In this document: one piece after another, positions 9,762 to 18,413 of the stretch | Position numbering within the stretch: position 1 is the stretch's first letter | How the letters are laid out: each line of letters opens with the position of its first letter | NCBI RefSeq assembly: GCF_014237865.1 | Contig: NZ_JACJUU010000001.1 | Coordinates: 434,001 to 498,000, forward strand | Direction: 5' to 3' | DNA from: Pusillimonas minor | GTDB lineage: Bacteria; Pseudomonadota; Gammaproteobacteria; Burkholderiales; Burkholderiaceae_B | Length of the DNA stretch: 64,000 bases | Translations under genes and position numbers: made by a program | The notes under the pieces: model-generated | Database searches by the model: none | What the model was told of the DNA's origin: nothing | What the model saw: only the letters and a program-made list of their open reading frames with translations

Positions 9762-10298
9762 TTAATTGCCGCTGGCCGGTGCTGCCGGCACTTGGCCCGC
9801 ACCGCCTTGAGGCGCGGCAGGTACTGCCGAACCACCTGCTGCAGGCGCTTGACCAGCCTCGGCGCCCGGCGCTGAAGGTACCTGAGCAGAAGACGCCGCA
9901 CCCGGCGCTGAAGGTACCTGGGCAGAAGACGCCGCGCCCGGCGCTGAAGGCACTGCCGCAGGCGCAGCACCCGGAACCTGAGGCACGGCCGAACCCGCCG
10001 CAGGAGCAGTTTCGGCCTGGTAGCCTTGCATAATACCGGTGTCGAGGATGGAATCGCCCGTGCGATGCGACACATAGGCCAAACCAATGGTAGAGGCAAA
10101 GAACACCACTGCGGCCCACTTGGTCGTGCGCGACAGAAAGTTGGCGGCACCTGTAGCACCAAACAGGCTGCCGGCCGAGCCGCCCCCAAACGAAGAGCCC
10201 ATATCGGCGCCCTTACCTTGTTGCAACAAGACCAGAATAATGATGCTCAGCGATGAAATAACCTGAATCGCGAGAAGAAGGGACGACAACCATTGCAT
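9762..10298 (-). CDS. secG: Preprotein translocase subunit SecG with a long Pro/Ala tail
   Basis: Inner-membrane component of the SecYEG channel that assists SecA-driven export. Residues 1-75 are standard: a first membrane segment (SLLLAIQVISSLSIIILVLL), the conserved QQGKGADMGSSFGGG loop, and a second segment around KWAAVVFFASTIGLAY. The remaining 100 residues form a low-complexity Pro/Ala/Gly tail with tandem PSAPGAASSAQV units encoded by a 36-bp DNA repeat. Length 178 versus about 110-130 in most relatives. It follows tpiA by 17 bp on the same strand. Confidence 0.96.
   Translation of the reverse strand: MQWLSSLLLAIQVISSLSIIILVLLQQGKGADMGSSFGGGSAGSLFGATGAANFLSRTTKWAAVVFFASTIGLAYVSHRTGDSILDTGIMQGYQAETAPAAGSAVPQVPGAAPAAVPSAPGAASSAQVPSAPGAASSAQVPSAPGAEAGQAPAAGGSAVPAAPQGGAGQVPAAPASGN
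9865..9949. repeat. 36-bp tandem repeat in the secG tail
   Basis: Two full 36-bp units (9865-9900 and 9901-9936, differing at only two positions) and a partial third. The unit is a multiple of three, so copy-number change alters tail length without breaking the frame. Confidence 0.85.
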
Positions 10299-10315
10299 GT
10301 GATGACTCCGGGCCT

Positions 10316-11065
10316 TTAAGCGGCCGCAATACTAAGAAATTCTTCGGCAACAAGCGCTGCGCCACCAACCAGCGCACCGTCGATGTCGGGCATGGCAAAC
10401 AAACTGGCCGCATTCGCGCCTTTAACGCTACCGCCGTACAGTACTTGCACCTGCGCGACGCCCAGCTCAGACAACGACTGGCGAATAAGCGCGTGTACAT
10501 CTTGCGCTTGCTGGGGTGTGGCGGTACGGCCCGTGCCAATAGCCCAGACGGGCTCGTAGGCAATGACCATTTTTGCTACGGCTTGCGCGCCAAGGGCCAG
10601 CACGGGCGCCAACTGGCTGGCAATAACCTGCGCGGTTTCGCCCGCCTCTTGTTGCTGCAGGGTTTCGCCCACGCACACAACGGGCGTCAAGCCGGCATTG
10701 AGTGCAACCTGGGCTTTTTGAGCGACCAGTTCGTTGGTTTCGGCGTGATACGTACGGCGCTCGGAATGGCCAACCAAGACCCAACGACAGGCGAAATCGT
10801 TAAGCATGGCTGCAGAAACTTCGCCCGTATAGGCGCCAGAACCGTGAACGCTGACGTCTTGCGCGCCCCACGACACCGCACTGCCCGACAAGGCGGCCTG
10901 CGCCTGCGACAAATACGGAAACGGCACGCAAACAGCAACCGCGCACGCACCGGCGCCGGCAACGCTTTCGCGCACGCTACCCAGCAAACGGGCGTTATCG
11001 GCAAGGTTGCCGTTCATTTTCCAGTTACCAATTACCAGGCGCTGGCGTTCTTGATTCGTATTCAT
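10316..11065 (-). CDS. tpiA: Triosephosphate isomerase
   Basis: Cytosolic glycolytic enzyme interconverting dihydroxyacetone phosphate and glyceraldehyde 3-phosphate. The 249 residues begin with the NWKMNGN substrate-binding Lys motif (residues 14-20). Catalytic His and Glu are in VLVGHSERR and [13 protein letters not shown], and the phosphate-binding loop [11 protein letters not shown] is present. All active-site parts are intact. Transcribed ahead of secG. Confidence 0.98.
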   Translation of the reverse strand: MNTNQERQRLVIGNWKMNGNLADNARLLGSVRESVAGAGACAVAVCVPFPYLSQAQAALSGSAVSWGAQDVSVHGSGAYTGEVSAAMLNDFACRWVLVGHSERRTYHAETNELVAQKAQVALNAGLTPVVCVGETLQQQEAGETAQVIASQLAPVLALGAQAVAKMVIAYEPVWAIGTGRTATPQQAQDVHALIRQSLSELGVAQVQVLYGGSVKGANAASLFAMPDIDGALVGGAALVAEEFLSIAAA

Positions 11066-11136
11066 GGGCCTACAGGCTTAGTCGAGAAAACCCGCTATTG
11101 TAGCCTGATTTAACTGCAACCGCATAGATCCAACGC

Positions 11137-12117
11137 TCAATTTACCGTCAGGACAATCTTGCCAATATGGTCGCCGGACTCCATCAGCGCGTGCGCATCG
11201 GAAGCCTGAGCCAGCGGGAACGTGGCGTGTACCACTGGCCTGATCTTTCCGGCGGCCAAAAGCGGCCAGACCTTGTCTCGAAGCGCCTGGGCAATTTGGC
11301 CCTTGAAACTGACCGGGCGCGGACGAAGCGTGGACCCGGTAATGGTCAAGCGACGTCGGAGCACCTGGTTGAAGTCAACCGTGCCTTTAGGCCCGCCCAG
11401 CAACGCGATAATGACGATACGCCCATCGTCGGCCAGACATTTCAAGTCGCGTTCGATGTAGTCGCCCGCCACCATGTCCAGAATGACGTCCACCCCTTTA
11501 CCGTCCGTAAGCGCCTTGATGCGCTCGACAAAGTCTTGCGTGCGATAGTTGATGCCGGCGGTCGCCCCCAGGGCCTCAACCGCCTTGACGCGCTCATCGG
11601 AACCCACCGTGGTATAAACTGGGTGCCCCAACGCAACCGCCAACTGAATGGCCGTAGTACCGATACCGCTGGCGCCGCCATGCACCAGCAACGCTTCGCC
11701 GGGCGACAGTCGGCCACGGTCAAAAACATTGCTCCATACCGTGAAGTAAGTCTCGGGCAAACCCGCCGCCTCGACATCGGTCAGACCCTCGGGAACCGGC
11801 AAGCACTGTACCGCTGGGGCAACACAGTATTCGGCATACCCGCCACCCGCCACCAGCGCACAAACACGGTCGCCCATGACGAAACCACCGGCCGCCGGAT
11901 CCCCGCCGACGATTTCGCCCGCGACCTCAAGCCCAGGCAAATCGGATGCACCCGGCGGTGGCGGGTAGTTTCCGGCGCGCTGAAATACATCGGGGCGGTT
12001 GATGCCCGCCGCAGCGACCTTTATTAAAACCTCACCGGGGCCTGGCGCGGGTGTGGGGCGATCGGTCAGGACCAACACTTCAGGCCCGCCCGGGCGAACA
12101 ATTTCTACAGCTTTCAT
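11137..12117 (-). CDS. NAD(P)H-quinone oxidoreductase (zeta-crystallin/PIG3-type MDR)
   Basis: Medium-chain dehydrogenase/reductase lacking the zinc ligands, so a quinone or enone reductase using NADPH. The 326 residues contain PGPGEVLIKVAAAGINRPDV in the N-terminal fold and the nucleotide-binding stretch LLVHGGASGIGTTAIQLA near residue 140. The C-terminal HATFPLAQASDAHALMESGD is the family ending. It is the gene usually found upstream of tpiA in Burkholderiales and is 71 bp from it here. Confidence 0.92.
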   Translation of the reverse strand: MKAVEIVRPGGPEVLVLTDRPTPAPGPGEVLIKVAAAGINRPDVFQRAGNYPPPPGASDLPGLEVAGEIVGGDPAAGGFVMGDRVCALVAGGGYAEYCVAPAVQCLPVPEGLTDVEAAGLPETYFTVWSNVFDRGRLSPGEALLVHGGASGIGTTAIQLAVALGHPVYTTVGSDERVKAVEALGATAGINYRTQDFVERIKALTDGKGVDVILDMVAGDYIERDLKCLADDGRIVIIALLGGPKGTVDFNQVLRRRLTITGSTLRPRPVSFKGQIAQALRDKVWPLLAAGKIRPVVHATFPLAQASDAHALMESGDHIGKIVLTVN

Positions 12118-12306
12118 GGTGCGCGTGTCCTTTTAGTGCGGCTTGACGTGGTGCAACTCGACATAGTGTAGTTTGGCGCCGAAGGCCTATGGCCCTCCAG
12201 CCGTCGCAATATTGCCTGAACTGGTGGCCCTTATACCTGCACGACAGGCAAGATGACAATTGAAACGGCATAGGCTAAACTTGCGGGCTTGCGTTGGCAA
12301 GTATAC

Positions 12307-12396
12307 GGAAGCGTGGCAGAGCGGTTGAATGCACCGGTCTTGAAAACCGGCAAGGGTTTGCGCCCTTCGTGAGTTCGAATCTCACCGCTTCCGCCA
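12307..12396 (+). tRNA. tRNA-Ser (anticodon UGA)
   Basis: 90 nt with encoded CCA. Acceptor arms GGAAGCG / CGCTTCC pair, the anticodon stem-loop reads CCGGTCTTGAAAACCGG with anticodon TGA, and a long variable arm (AAGGGTTTGCGCCCTT) marks a class II tRNA. Confidence 0.97.
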
Positions 12397-12409
12397 ACCC
12401 CCAACAAAC

Positions 12410-12440
12410 AAGCGCCTTTTAAGGGCGCTTTTTTGTTTTT
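12410..12440 (+). terminator. Terminator of tRNA-Ser
   Basis: A 7-bp stem (AAGCGCC / GGCGCTT) is followed by a T-rich run, 14 bp after the tRNA end. Confidence 0.85.
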
Positions 12441-12473
12441 TCAAGCACCGAACGCGCTTCTAGAATTAGGCCC

Positions 12474-12818
12474 ATGAAAAGAAACTTTACCAAATACATT
12501 GGCTTGGCCTTTTTCGTTGCGGGCGTCTGCATTCTCATTTTCGCGTTGTCGACCGGGCAGATTTTCTTCATCCTCTTCGGAGGCATCTGGACGGCCGTCG
12601 GCTTCTATAAGTTTTCGCGCATTCGCAAACTGCAAACCAAGAATTTCGCTTGGTACAAAAACAAATACCCTGGGGCGATCAGCGAGCAGGGAAAAGTATC
12701 TTGTTACGCTTGCAGCAACCGAAGCGTACGCATACGCAATTTGTTTCAAGGCACCTTCACTCGCGAACACTTGTGCGGTGAGTGCGGGGCCACCCTCTTC
12801 TACTCTGAAGAGGGGTAA
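12474..12818 (+). CDS. Small membrane protein with a C-terminal zinc ribbon
   Basis: Unrecognised 114-residue protein. Two hydrophobic segments (about residues 8-25 and 28-45) are followed by a basic linker and a cytosolic domain with CYAC and CGEC pairs about 30 residues apart, the pattern of a four-Cys zinc ribbon. No enzyme motif is seen. It follows the tRNA-Ser terminator and converges with the amidohydrolase gene. Plausible because the frame is intact and the domain layout coherent; function unknown. Confidence 0.7.
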   Translation: MKRNFTKYIGLAFFVAGVCILIFALSTGQIFFILFGGIWTAVGFYKFSRIRKLQTKNFAWYKNKYPGAISEQGKVSCYACSNRSVRIRNLFQGTFTREHLCGECGATLFYSEEG

Positions 12819-12871
12819 TCCACCTAAATCGCAATGTAAGTTACAGCGCCAAGCCAAACTTATAGCTCAGC

Positions 12872-14743
12872 TCATTTACCCTGCTGCAGCCCTGACAGTA
12901 TCGCCCCCATCAGCAATTCGGGCCCATGCGCATGCCCGCTATGACCATGATCGCCGGCGCTGTGTTCCCAGGCATTCAGCATTCTGGATACCGTGTCGCC
13001 CATGGCAACAGACATATTCAAGGCGGCATTTTTTGTGTCTTGCACAAAAATTACCTGCCCTTTCTTGATGGTCTGCAAAACTTTGATGTCGGCCAGCTTT
13101 TCGGGGTCAATGGCTGTGGGGTCTTCAGATAAAACAACAAAGTCGGCTTGCTTGCCTGGTGCCAACGAACCTTTTTTGTCTTCTTCAAAGTGCTGATAGG
13201 CGGGCCAGATCGTCATGGCCTTAAGCGCCGTCATGACATCAACGCGATGTTGCGGCCCAAGGATGTCTCCGGAACGAGAGCGTCGGGTTACCGTCGCCGA
13301 CAAGACGCGCATCGAGTCGGGGAACGCAACCGGTGCATCATGATGGGTCGAGAACATCATGCCGCGTTCACGAACCCAACCGGTCGGCGAAATATTATCT
13401 GCATGCTCGGGCCCAACGGTACGATCCCGATGCCAGTCGCCCCAGTAAAACGTATGCATAGGGAACAACGAGGGGAAGACGTCAAGCTCGTCGAGCAGCG
13501 CAATTTGGTCTTTGCGCATGAACTGACCATGAATTAATACCGCGCGCCGGTCGGCCGCATCGTACTTGCCGCGGGCCGTTTTTATGGCCGCAAGCAACAT
13601 GTCGGACGCTGCCTCGCCGTTGGCATGAGTGATGATCTGGATATTATTCTTGAAGGCCCAATCGACTGCATCGAAGACCTGATCGGGCGTAGCCGCTGAA
13701 TAGCCGCGATAGTCGGCACGATAACTTTGCGGCGGCTTGTAGTATGGGCGGTCACGATAGGCCGTAAAACCCTGCGGCGACCCGTCGATCGTCAGCTTTG
13801 CCCCGCCTACCCGAAAGCCGTTTACGTAATCCTGGCTAACGTTTTTGGCAATGAAGTCTCGATCTTGCAGCACATCGACGTACGTCACGACTTCGATGGG
13901 TATTTTTCCGGCGGCGGCAGAAGCCTGCATGAAAGGCACAATGCCAGACGTTGCGCGCCCCTCTTGCCCGGTAGTGTAGCCATACTGGGCCAGCAAATGC
14001 GTCCCCGCGACAAACAAGCCTTGTGCTTGCTCCGCCGTCATCTTTCCGAATTGCTTGGCTAGCGACCCGAAAAACGCGGCTTCTTCGAGCACGCCATTAG
14101 GTTGTTGAGACCCCTCTTCGCGACGGATCACACCCCCTTCCGGGTTTTTGGTGTTGCTTGAAATACCTGCAAGCTCAAGGGCTTTGCTGTTTAATACGCC
14201 CAAGTGCCCCGACTGATGAATCACGAGCACGGGGATATCTTTGGATACCGCATCGAGGTCTTCGCGCGTGGGGTGACGTTGCTCGGCCAACTGGGCGTCG
14301 TCGTAACCAAACCCCAAAATCATACCGGCGCTTTTCACCGTGCCTTCATTTTTTTGCGCCCAGCTTTCAAGCGTGGCTTGCAACTTTTTAATATCGGTCA
14401 CTTCGCCATCGGGCGGAGACAGCAAATTGGCCGAAACAGCCTGCAAACCGATCATGAATGCATGGCCATGCGCATCGACAAAACCCGGAAGCATCGTTTT
14501 GCCTTTCAGGTCGATCATTTTGGTGGTGTCGCCTTTTAACGCGTTGACGTCATCCAGCGAACCCAGGCCCAGGATTTTCCCGTCTTTAACCGCGACGGCC
14601 TGCACCTTGGGCTGCGCATCGTTGATGGTCAGGATAGGACCACCAAACCAGATTTGATCGGCAATTTGAGCCGCGAGAGTCTGGCCGCACAGCATCGTGC
14701 TGCAGGCCAGTGTTATCGCGCTAAGTGATCGGTTTAATAGCAT
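12872..14743 (-). CDS. Exported amidohydrolase (YtcJ-like, amidohydrolase family 3)
   Basis: Metal-dependent hydrolase of unknown substrate, 623 residues, with a signal peptide (MLLNRSLSAITLACSTMLCGQTLAA). The metal-binding HxH is in FVDAHGHAFMIG, a further ligand is in IITHANGEA, and MLIHGQFMRKDQIALL resembles the next family motif. The C-terminal KKGSLAPGKQADFVVLSEDP closes the composite beta-sandwich. A His-rich tail (HSAGDHGHSGHAHGPE) may bind metal. It stands alone between convergent and tandem genes. Relatives hydrolyse amides or imides, but no substrate can be inferred. Confidence 0.87.
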   Translation of the reverse strand: MLLNRSLSAITLACSTMLCGQTLAAQIADQIWFGGPILTINDAQPKVQAVAVKDGKILGLGSLDDVNALKGDTTKMIDLKGKTMLPGFVDAHGHAFMIGLQAVSANLLSPPDGEVTDIKKLQATLESWAQKNEGTVKSAGMILGFGYDDAQLAEQRHPTREDLDAVSKDIPVLVIHQSGHLGVLNSKALELAGISSNTKNPEGGVIRREEGSQQPNGVLEEAAFFGSLAKQFGKMTAEQAQGLFVAGTHLLAQYGYTTGQEGRATSGIVPFMQASAAAGKIPIEVVTYVDVLQDRDFIAKNVSQDYVNGFRVGGAKLTIDGSPQGFTAYRDRPYYKPPQSYRADYRGYSAATPDQVFDAVDWAFKNNIQIITHANGEAASDMLLAAIKTARGKYDAADRRAVLIHGQFMRKDQIALLDELDVFPSLFPMHTFYWGDWHRDRTVGPEHADNISPTGWVRERGMMFSTHHDAPVAFPDSMRVLSATVTRRSRSGDILGPQHRVDVMTALKAMTIWPAYQHFEEDKKGSLAPGKQADFVVLSEDPTAIDPEKLADIKVLQTIKKGQVIFVQDTKNAALNMSVAMGDTVSRMLNAWEHSAGDHGHSGHAHGPELLMGAILSGLQQGK

Positions 14744-14815
14744 TAATCTTGTCTCCTGCCGGGTGATGAAACGATGTCATAACCCGAAGGATACAGGACC
14801 TTGCAAGATGTAGAC

Positions 14816-16111
14816 CTAGCCGTATTTCAGTTCACCCTGGCGGTCATCACCCAATGACGCGGCAACCGGGCAAACCGGATCGAGCACGTTATCGCCCGCC
14901 GCATGGCGGATACGCGTAACCAGACCCATACGATTCATTTGGGCGATCAGCGGCGCAGGGTCGAGCTCTTCGACGTTGACCATACCCCCGACATCCCAGA
15001 CACCCTCGGCAATAAGAAGCGCCGCAGCTACTGGCGGTACACCTGCGGTATAAGAAATCGCCTGACTGCCTACTTCGTGGTAGCTGGCCTCGTGATCGCA
15101 AACGTTGTATATCAAGACTTCGGCAGGTTGACCGTCTTTAGTCCCTTTGACCAGATCGCCGATGCAAGTTTTCCCGGTGTAAGCGGGTGCCAAGGACGCC
15201 GGGTCGGGCAATACAGCTTTCACGACCTCAAGCGGCACGACCTCTTGCCCCCGCGCCGTACGAACGGGTTGCTCTGACAGCAACCCCAGGTTCTTGAGCA
15301 CATTGAACACATTAATGTAATGCTCGCCAAAGCCCATCCAGAACCGGATGTTGGGCACACCCAAGTGCTGAGACATGGAATGCAGCTCGTCGTGACCGGT
15401 AAGATATGTTGTGCTCACACCAGTGACGGGCATGTCCCAGTCTTTGCGATGCTCGAACATCTGGTTTGCTTTCCAGGCGTTGTTCTCCCAGGACCACACC
15501 GTTGACGTGAACTCGCGGAAATTGGTTTCCGGGTCGAAGTTGGTCGCAAAGTACCGGCCATGGCTACCCGCGTTAATGTCGATAATATCGATCGAATCGA
15601 CCTGATCGAAATGGTGGTCGATGGCATAACGCGCATAGGCATTGACTACGCCCGGGTCAAACCCGATACCTAAAATGGCCGTCACACCCGCGGCTTTGCA
15701 TGCTTCGCGGCGCTTCCATTCGTAGTTCGCATACCAGGGCGGTGTTTCGCACACTTTAAGCGGATCTTCATGGATGGCGGTATCCATGTAGGCAGCACCG
15801 GTGTCGATGCACGCCTGCAATACCGACATGTTTACAAACGGCGAACCGACGTTAATAACAATTTGGCTATGGGTGGCACGAATCAGAAATTTGGTGGCCT
15901 CGACATCAAGGGCATCAAGCGCGTGGGCCTGCAATACGCCTTTTGTTTGCATGCTGCCTTTGGCATGAACAGAATCGATGATGGCATGGCACTTGGCCAA
16001 CGTACGCGACGCGATATGGATATCGCCCAGCACAGCGTTGTTCTGGGCGCACTTGTGCGCCACAACTTGCGCGACCCCGCCGGCACCAATAATCAGGACA
16101 TTGCGCTTCAT
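14816..16111 (-). CDS. Carboxynorspermidine synthase/dehydrogenase (saccharopine dehydrogenase-like)
   Basis: NADPH-dependent enzyme that condenses aspartate semialdehyde with a diamine to form carboxy(nor)spermidine in the alternative spermidine pathway. The 431 residues start MKRNVLIIGAGGVAQVVAHK, a Rossmann GxGGxxxxxxxK motif. IVINVGSPFVNMSVLQACID and GFDPGVVNAYARYA are hallmarks of this subfamily rather than of lysine-pathway saccharopine dehydrogenases. The adjacent carboxynorspermidine decarboxylase gene 36 bp upstream supports the assignment. Cytosolic. Confidence 0.92.
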   Translation of the reverse strand: MKRNVLIIGAGGVAQVVAHKCAQNNAVLGDIHIASRTLAKCHAIIDSVHAKGSMQTKGVLQAHALDALDVEATKFLIRATHSQIVINVGSPFVNMSVLQACIDTGAAYMDTAIHEDPLKVCETPPWYANYEWKRREACKAAGVTAILGIGFDPGVVNAYARYAIDHHFDQVDSIDIIDINAGSHGRYFATNFDPETNFREFTSTVWSWENNAWKANQMFEHRKDWDMPVTGVSTTYLTGHDELHSMSQHLGVPNIRFWMGFGEHYINVFNVLKNLGLLSEQPVRTARGQEVVPLEVVKAVLPDPASLAPAYTGKTCIGDLVKGTKDGQPAEVLIYNVCDHEASYHEVGSQAISYTAGVPPVAAALLIAEGVWDVGGMVNVEELDPAPLIAQMNRMGLVTRIRHAAGDNVLDPVCPVAASLGDDRQGELKYG

Positions 16112-16147
16112 AGCATGTTCTCTCTTACCAAAGTGAAAAGGGTGTCG

Positions 16148-17245
16148 TCAGGACAAGCTGGCGACATAATCATCAAAGGAAAAGTCGCGAACGACGTGGA
16201 CCGTGCCATCGAGTTCTTTGACTGCAATTGATGGCATATGAATGCCGTTAAACCAGTTTTTCTTGACCATGGTGTAGCCAGCTGCGTCGCCAATAGAGAT
16301 ACGATCGCCCACCTGCAGTGGGCGATCGAAGCGCCCCTCACCAAAAATATCGCCCGCCAGGCAGGTTTTGCCGCACACCTGGTAAACGTGATCACCCTGG
16401 GCCTGACCCAGCGGCGCAGTTTCGCGATAGATAAGCAGGTCGAGCATATGGGCTTCGGTCGAGCTGTCGACTACCGCAAGGTTTTTGCCGTTAAAGGCAG
16501 TGTCGAGCACGCTGACTTCGAGCGTGGTCGTGTGCCGCACGGTGGCCTCACCCGGTTCGAGGTAAACCTGCACACCGTAGGTATTGGCAAACTGCTTTAA
16601 TCGCGCACAAAACGCATCCACCGGATACCCGTCGGCGGTAAAGCTGATGCCACCCCCAAGGCTGACCCAATCCAACCGATGCAGTAGCTCGCCGTAACGC
16701 GCCTCGACATCGGCCAACAGCGCGTCAAAGCGGTCGAAGTCTTTATTTTCACAGTTGTTGTGGATCATCACGCCGCTGATCTGATCAACAACGTCGATAA
16801 TGCGCTGAGGATCGGACTCGCCCAACCGGCTGAACGGACGGGCCGGGTCGGCCAGATCGAAACCCGCACAGCTTACCCCTGGATTAAGCCGCAACCCTAC
16901 GGGCTTACCGCCGGCGCCAGACGCGAAACGATTCAACTGACTGATGGAATTAAAGATAATTTTGTCGCAGTTGGCGACAACCGCCTCTATTTCGTGGTCG
17001 GCAAATGCAACGCTATAGGCATGGGTTTCGCCACCAAATTTCTCATAACCCAGTTTGACTTCATACAGCGACGATGATGTGGTCCCGTCCATGTACTCGC
17101 GCATCAAGTCAAAGACGGACCAGGTCGCAAAACACTTAAGGGCCAATAACACACGAGCGCCCGACTGCTCGCGCACCCGTTGAATAATTTTCAGGTTACG
17201 CAGCAGCGCCGATTTATCGATGAGGTAATAAGGGGTCTGAATCAT
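16148..17245 (-). CDS. nspC: Carboxynorspermidine decarboxylase
   Basis: PLP-dependent decarboxylase (alanine-racemase fold type III) making spermidine or norspermidine from its carboxylated precursor. Length 365. The PLP lysine is visible at residue 37 in LLALKCFATW; IHNNCENKDFDRFDALL and VSLGGGISF are diagnostic for this family, and CGKTCLAGDIFGEG holds the dimer-contributed active-site Cys. It is the first gene of a two-gene operon with the dehydrogenase. Because the partner gene accepts diaminopropane or putrescine in different bacteria, the final polyamine is uncertain. Confidence 0.95.
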   Translation of the reverse strand: MIQTPYYLIDKSALLRNLKIIQRVREQSGARVLLALKCFATWSVFDLMREYMDGTTSSSLYEVKLGYEKFGGETHAYSVAFADHEIEAVVANCDKIIFNSISQLNRFASGAGGKPVGLRLNPGVSCAGFDLADPARPFSRLGESDPQRIIDVVDQISGVMIHNNCENKDFDRFDALLADVEARYGELLHRLDWVSLGGGISFTADGYPVDAFCARLKQFANTYGVQVYLEPGEATVRHTTTLEVSVLDTAFNGKNLAVVDSSTEAHMLDLLIYRETAPLGQAQGDHVYQVCGKTCLAGDIFGEGRFDRPLQVGDRISIGDAAGYTMVKKNWFNGIHMPSIAVKELDGTVHVVRDFSFDDYVASLS

Positions 17246-17253
17246 ATAAAAAA

Positions 17254-17538
17254 CTAATCTTTTTTGCCGTCGCGATGCGCAATTTGTACCGGAGGCTGGC
17301 CTGGCAGTGTCACGACCAGAGAAAGTTGCCCGCCTATACTTTCAACATAGTGACGCAGCGTGGACAGCAACATGTCATCGCGCTTTTCAAGGCGCGACAC
17401 TGTGTCTTGCCCAACCCCCAATGCCAACGCCATCTCGTCCTGGGTGTGCCCAGCGCGCTTTCGCAGCTCTTTAAGCGTTAATGTCGGCACGCCCGCAAGG
17501 AGCGTTAATTGACGCGTATCAAGATTTTTTTTGGACAT
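17254..17538 (-). CDS. XRE-family helix-turn-helix regulator
   Basis: 94-residue DNA-binding protein. The helix-turn-helix spans about residues 23-55 (LKELRKRAGHTQDEMALALG and QDTVSRLEKRDD). The C-terminal YVESIGGQLSLVVTLPG resembles HigA-type antitoxins and transcription factors such as those next to RelE-like toxins, but no toxin gene is adjacent. It lies 8 bp upstream of nspC and so may regulate the polyamine operon it leads. Confidence 0.85.
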   Translation of the reverse strand: MSKKNLDTRQLTLLAGVPTLTLKELRKRAGHTQDEMALALGVGQDTVSRLEKRDDMLLSTLRHYVESIGGQLSLVVTLPGQPPVQIAHRDGKKD

Positions 17539-17652
17539 AGCGTTATGGTAGAGCCAGGCGTATGATTGTTACGCTTGCGCAAAAATGGCGCAAAAGCCGT
17601 TATTACAAACAGCTTACAGTTAACACAAGGGCCGAATTATGGCCTATAAGTC

Positions 17653-17672
17653 ATATGCAGTCAAATGCATAT
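17653..17672. promoter_or_regulatory. Palindromic operator candidate upstream of the peroxiredoxin
   Basis: Perfect inverted repeat ATATGCA-(6)-TGCATAT, 66 bp upstream of the peroxiredoxin start and 115 bp upstream of the divergent XRE gene. Its symmetry and location suit a dimeric regulator, possibly the XRE protein itself. Confidence 0.45.
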
Positions 17673-17737
17673 TTACCTTAGGCCTTTTGCCTGGTGTTTA
17701 ACCTTTGCATTTTCCTCAACATCACAAAGGATCAGCC

Positions 17738-18394
17738 ATGTCTTTAAGAATCAACGACGTTGCCCCCAACTTCACCGCCGACTCGACCGCCGGTCAAATC
17801 ACGTTTCACGACTGGGTTGGCGACAGCTATGCCATCCTTTTCTCGCACCCCAAAGACTTCACCCCCGTATGCACCACCGAGTTCGGCGCAGTCGCCCAAT
17901 TGGTACCCGAATTTGTCAAACGCAATACCAAAGTGCTGGGGGTTTCGGTAGATAATGTTGAAGACCATAAAAAATGGAAGCGCGATATCGAGGCCGTTGC
18001 CGGCGCCCCGGCCGACTTCCCGATCATTGACGACACCTCGTTGAACGTGTCGAAGCTGTACAACATGCTGCCGGCCGATGCCTACCTGCCCGACGGCCGC
18101 ACGCCCGCACACAGCGCCACAGTACGCACCGTTTTCATTGTTGGCCCCGATAAAAAAATCCGTCTGACCATGTCATACCCCATGTCGGTCGGGCGCAACT
18201 TTGCCGAAATCATGCGTGCGCTTGATGCCGTGCAGGCAACCGACGGCGTACCCATTGCCACCCCGGCGAACTGGGTGCCTGGTCAGGACGTTATTGTGGC
18301 GCTTAGCCTGAACGACGAGCAGGCCAAAGAAAAATTCGGCAACCTCGACATCAAGTTGCCCTATTTGCGTTTTGCAAAAGCACCGCAAAAGTAA
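17738..18394 (+). CDS. 1-Cys peroxiredoxin (Prx6-type)
   Basis: Thiol peroxidase that reduces hydrogen and organic peroxides in the cytosol. The 218 residues start MSLRINDVAPNF, after AAAGG. The peroxidatic Cys45 is in HPKDFTPVCTTEF, and the Arg of SATVRTVFIVGPDKKIRL completes the active site. The length and long C-terminal domain (PANWVPGQDVIV, then LPYLRFAK) identify the Prx6 class rather than AhpC; no resolving Cys is seen. It is transcribed alone and converges with the EAL gene, where an 8-bp hairpin (18402-18430) lacks a T-run. Confidence 0.95.
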   Translation: MSLRINDVAPNFTADSTAGQITFHDWVGDSYAILFSHPKDFTPVCTTEFGAVAQLVPEFVKRNTKVLGVSVDNVEDHKKWKRDIEAVAGAPADFPIIDDTSLNVSKLYNMLPADAYLPDGRTPAHSATVRTVFIVGPDKKIRLTMSYPMSVGRNFAEIMRALDAVQATDGVPIATPANWVPGQDVIVALSLNDEQAKEKFGNLDIKLPYLRFAKAPQK

Positions 18395-18413
18395 GGAGTA
18401 CAGCGGCACCGTC

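Noticed and set aside
9605-10033. Plus-strand Pro-rich frame opposite secG
   Set aside because: It runs through tRNA-Leu and mirrors the secG tandem repeat; repeats create open antisense frames.
17254-17538. Type II toxin-antitoxin system with the HigA-like protein
   Set aside because: No toxin-sized gene is adjacent on either side; the neighbours are nspC and a divergent peroxiredoxin.
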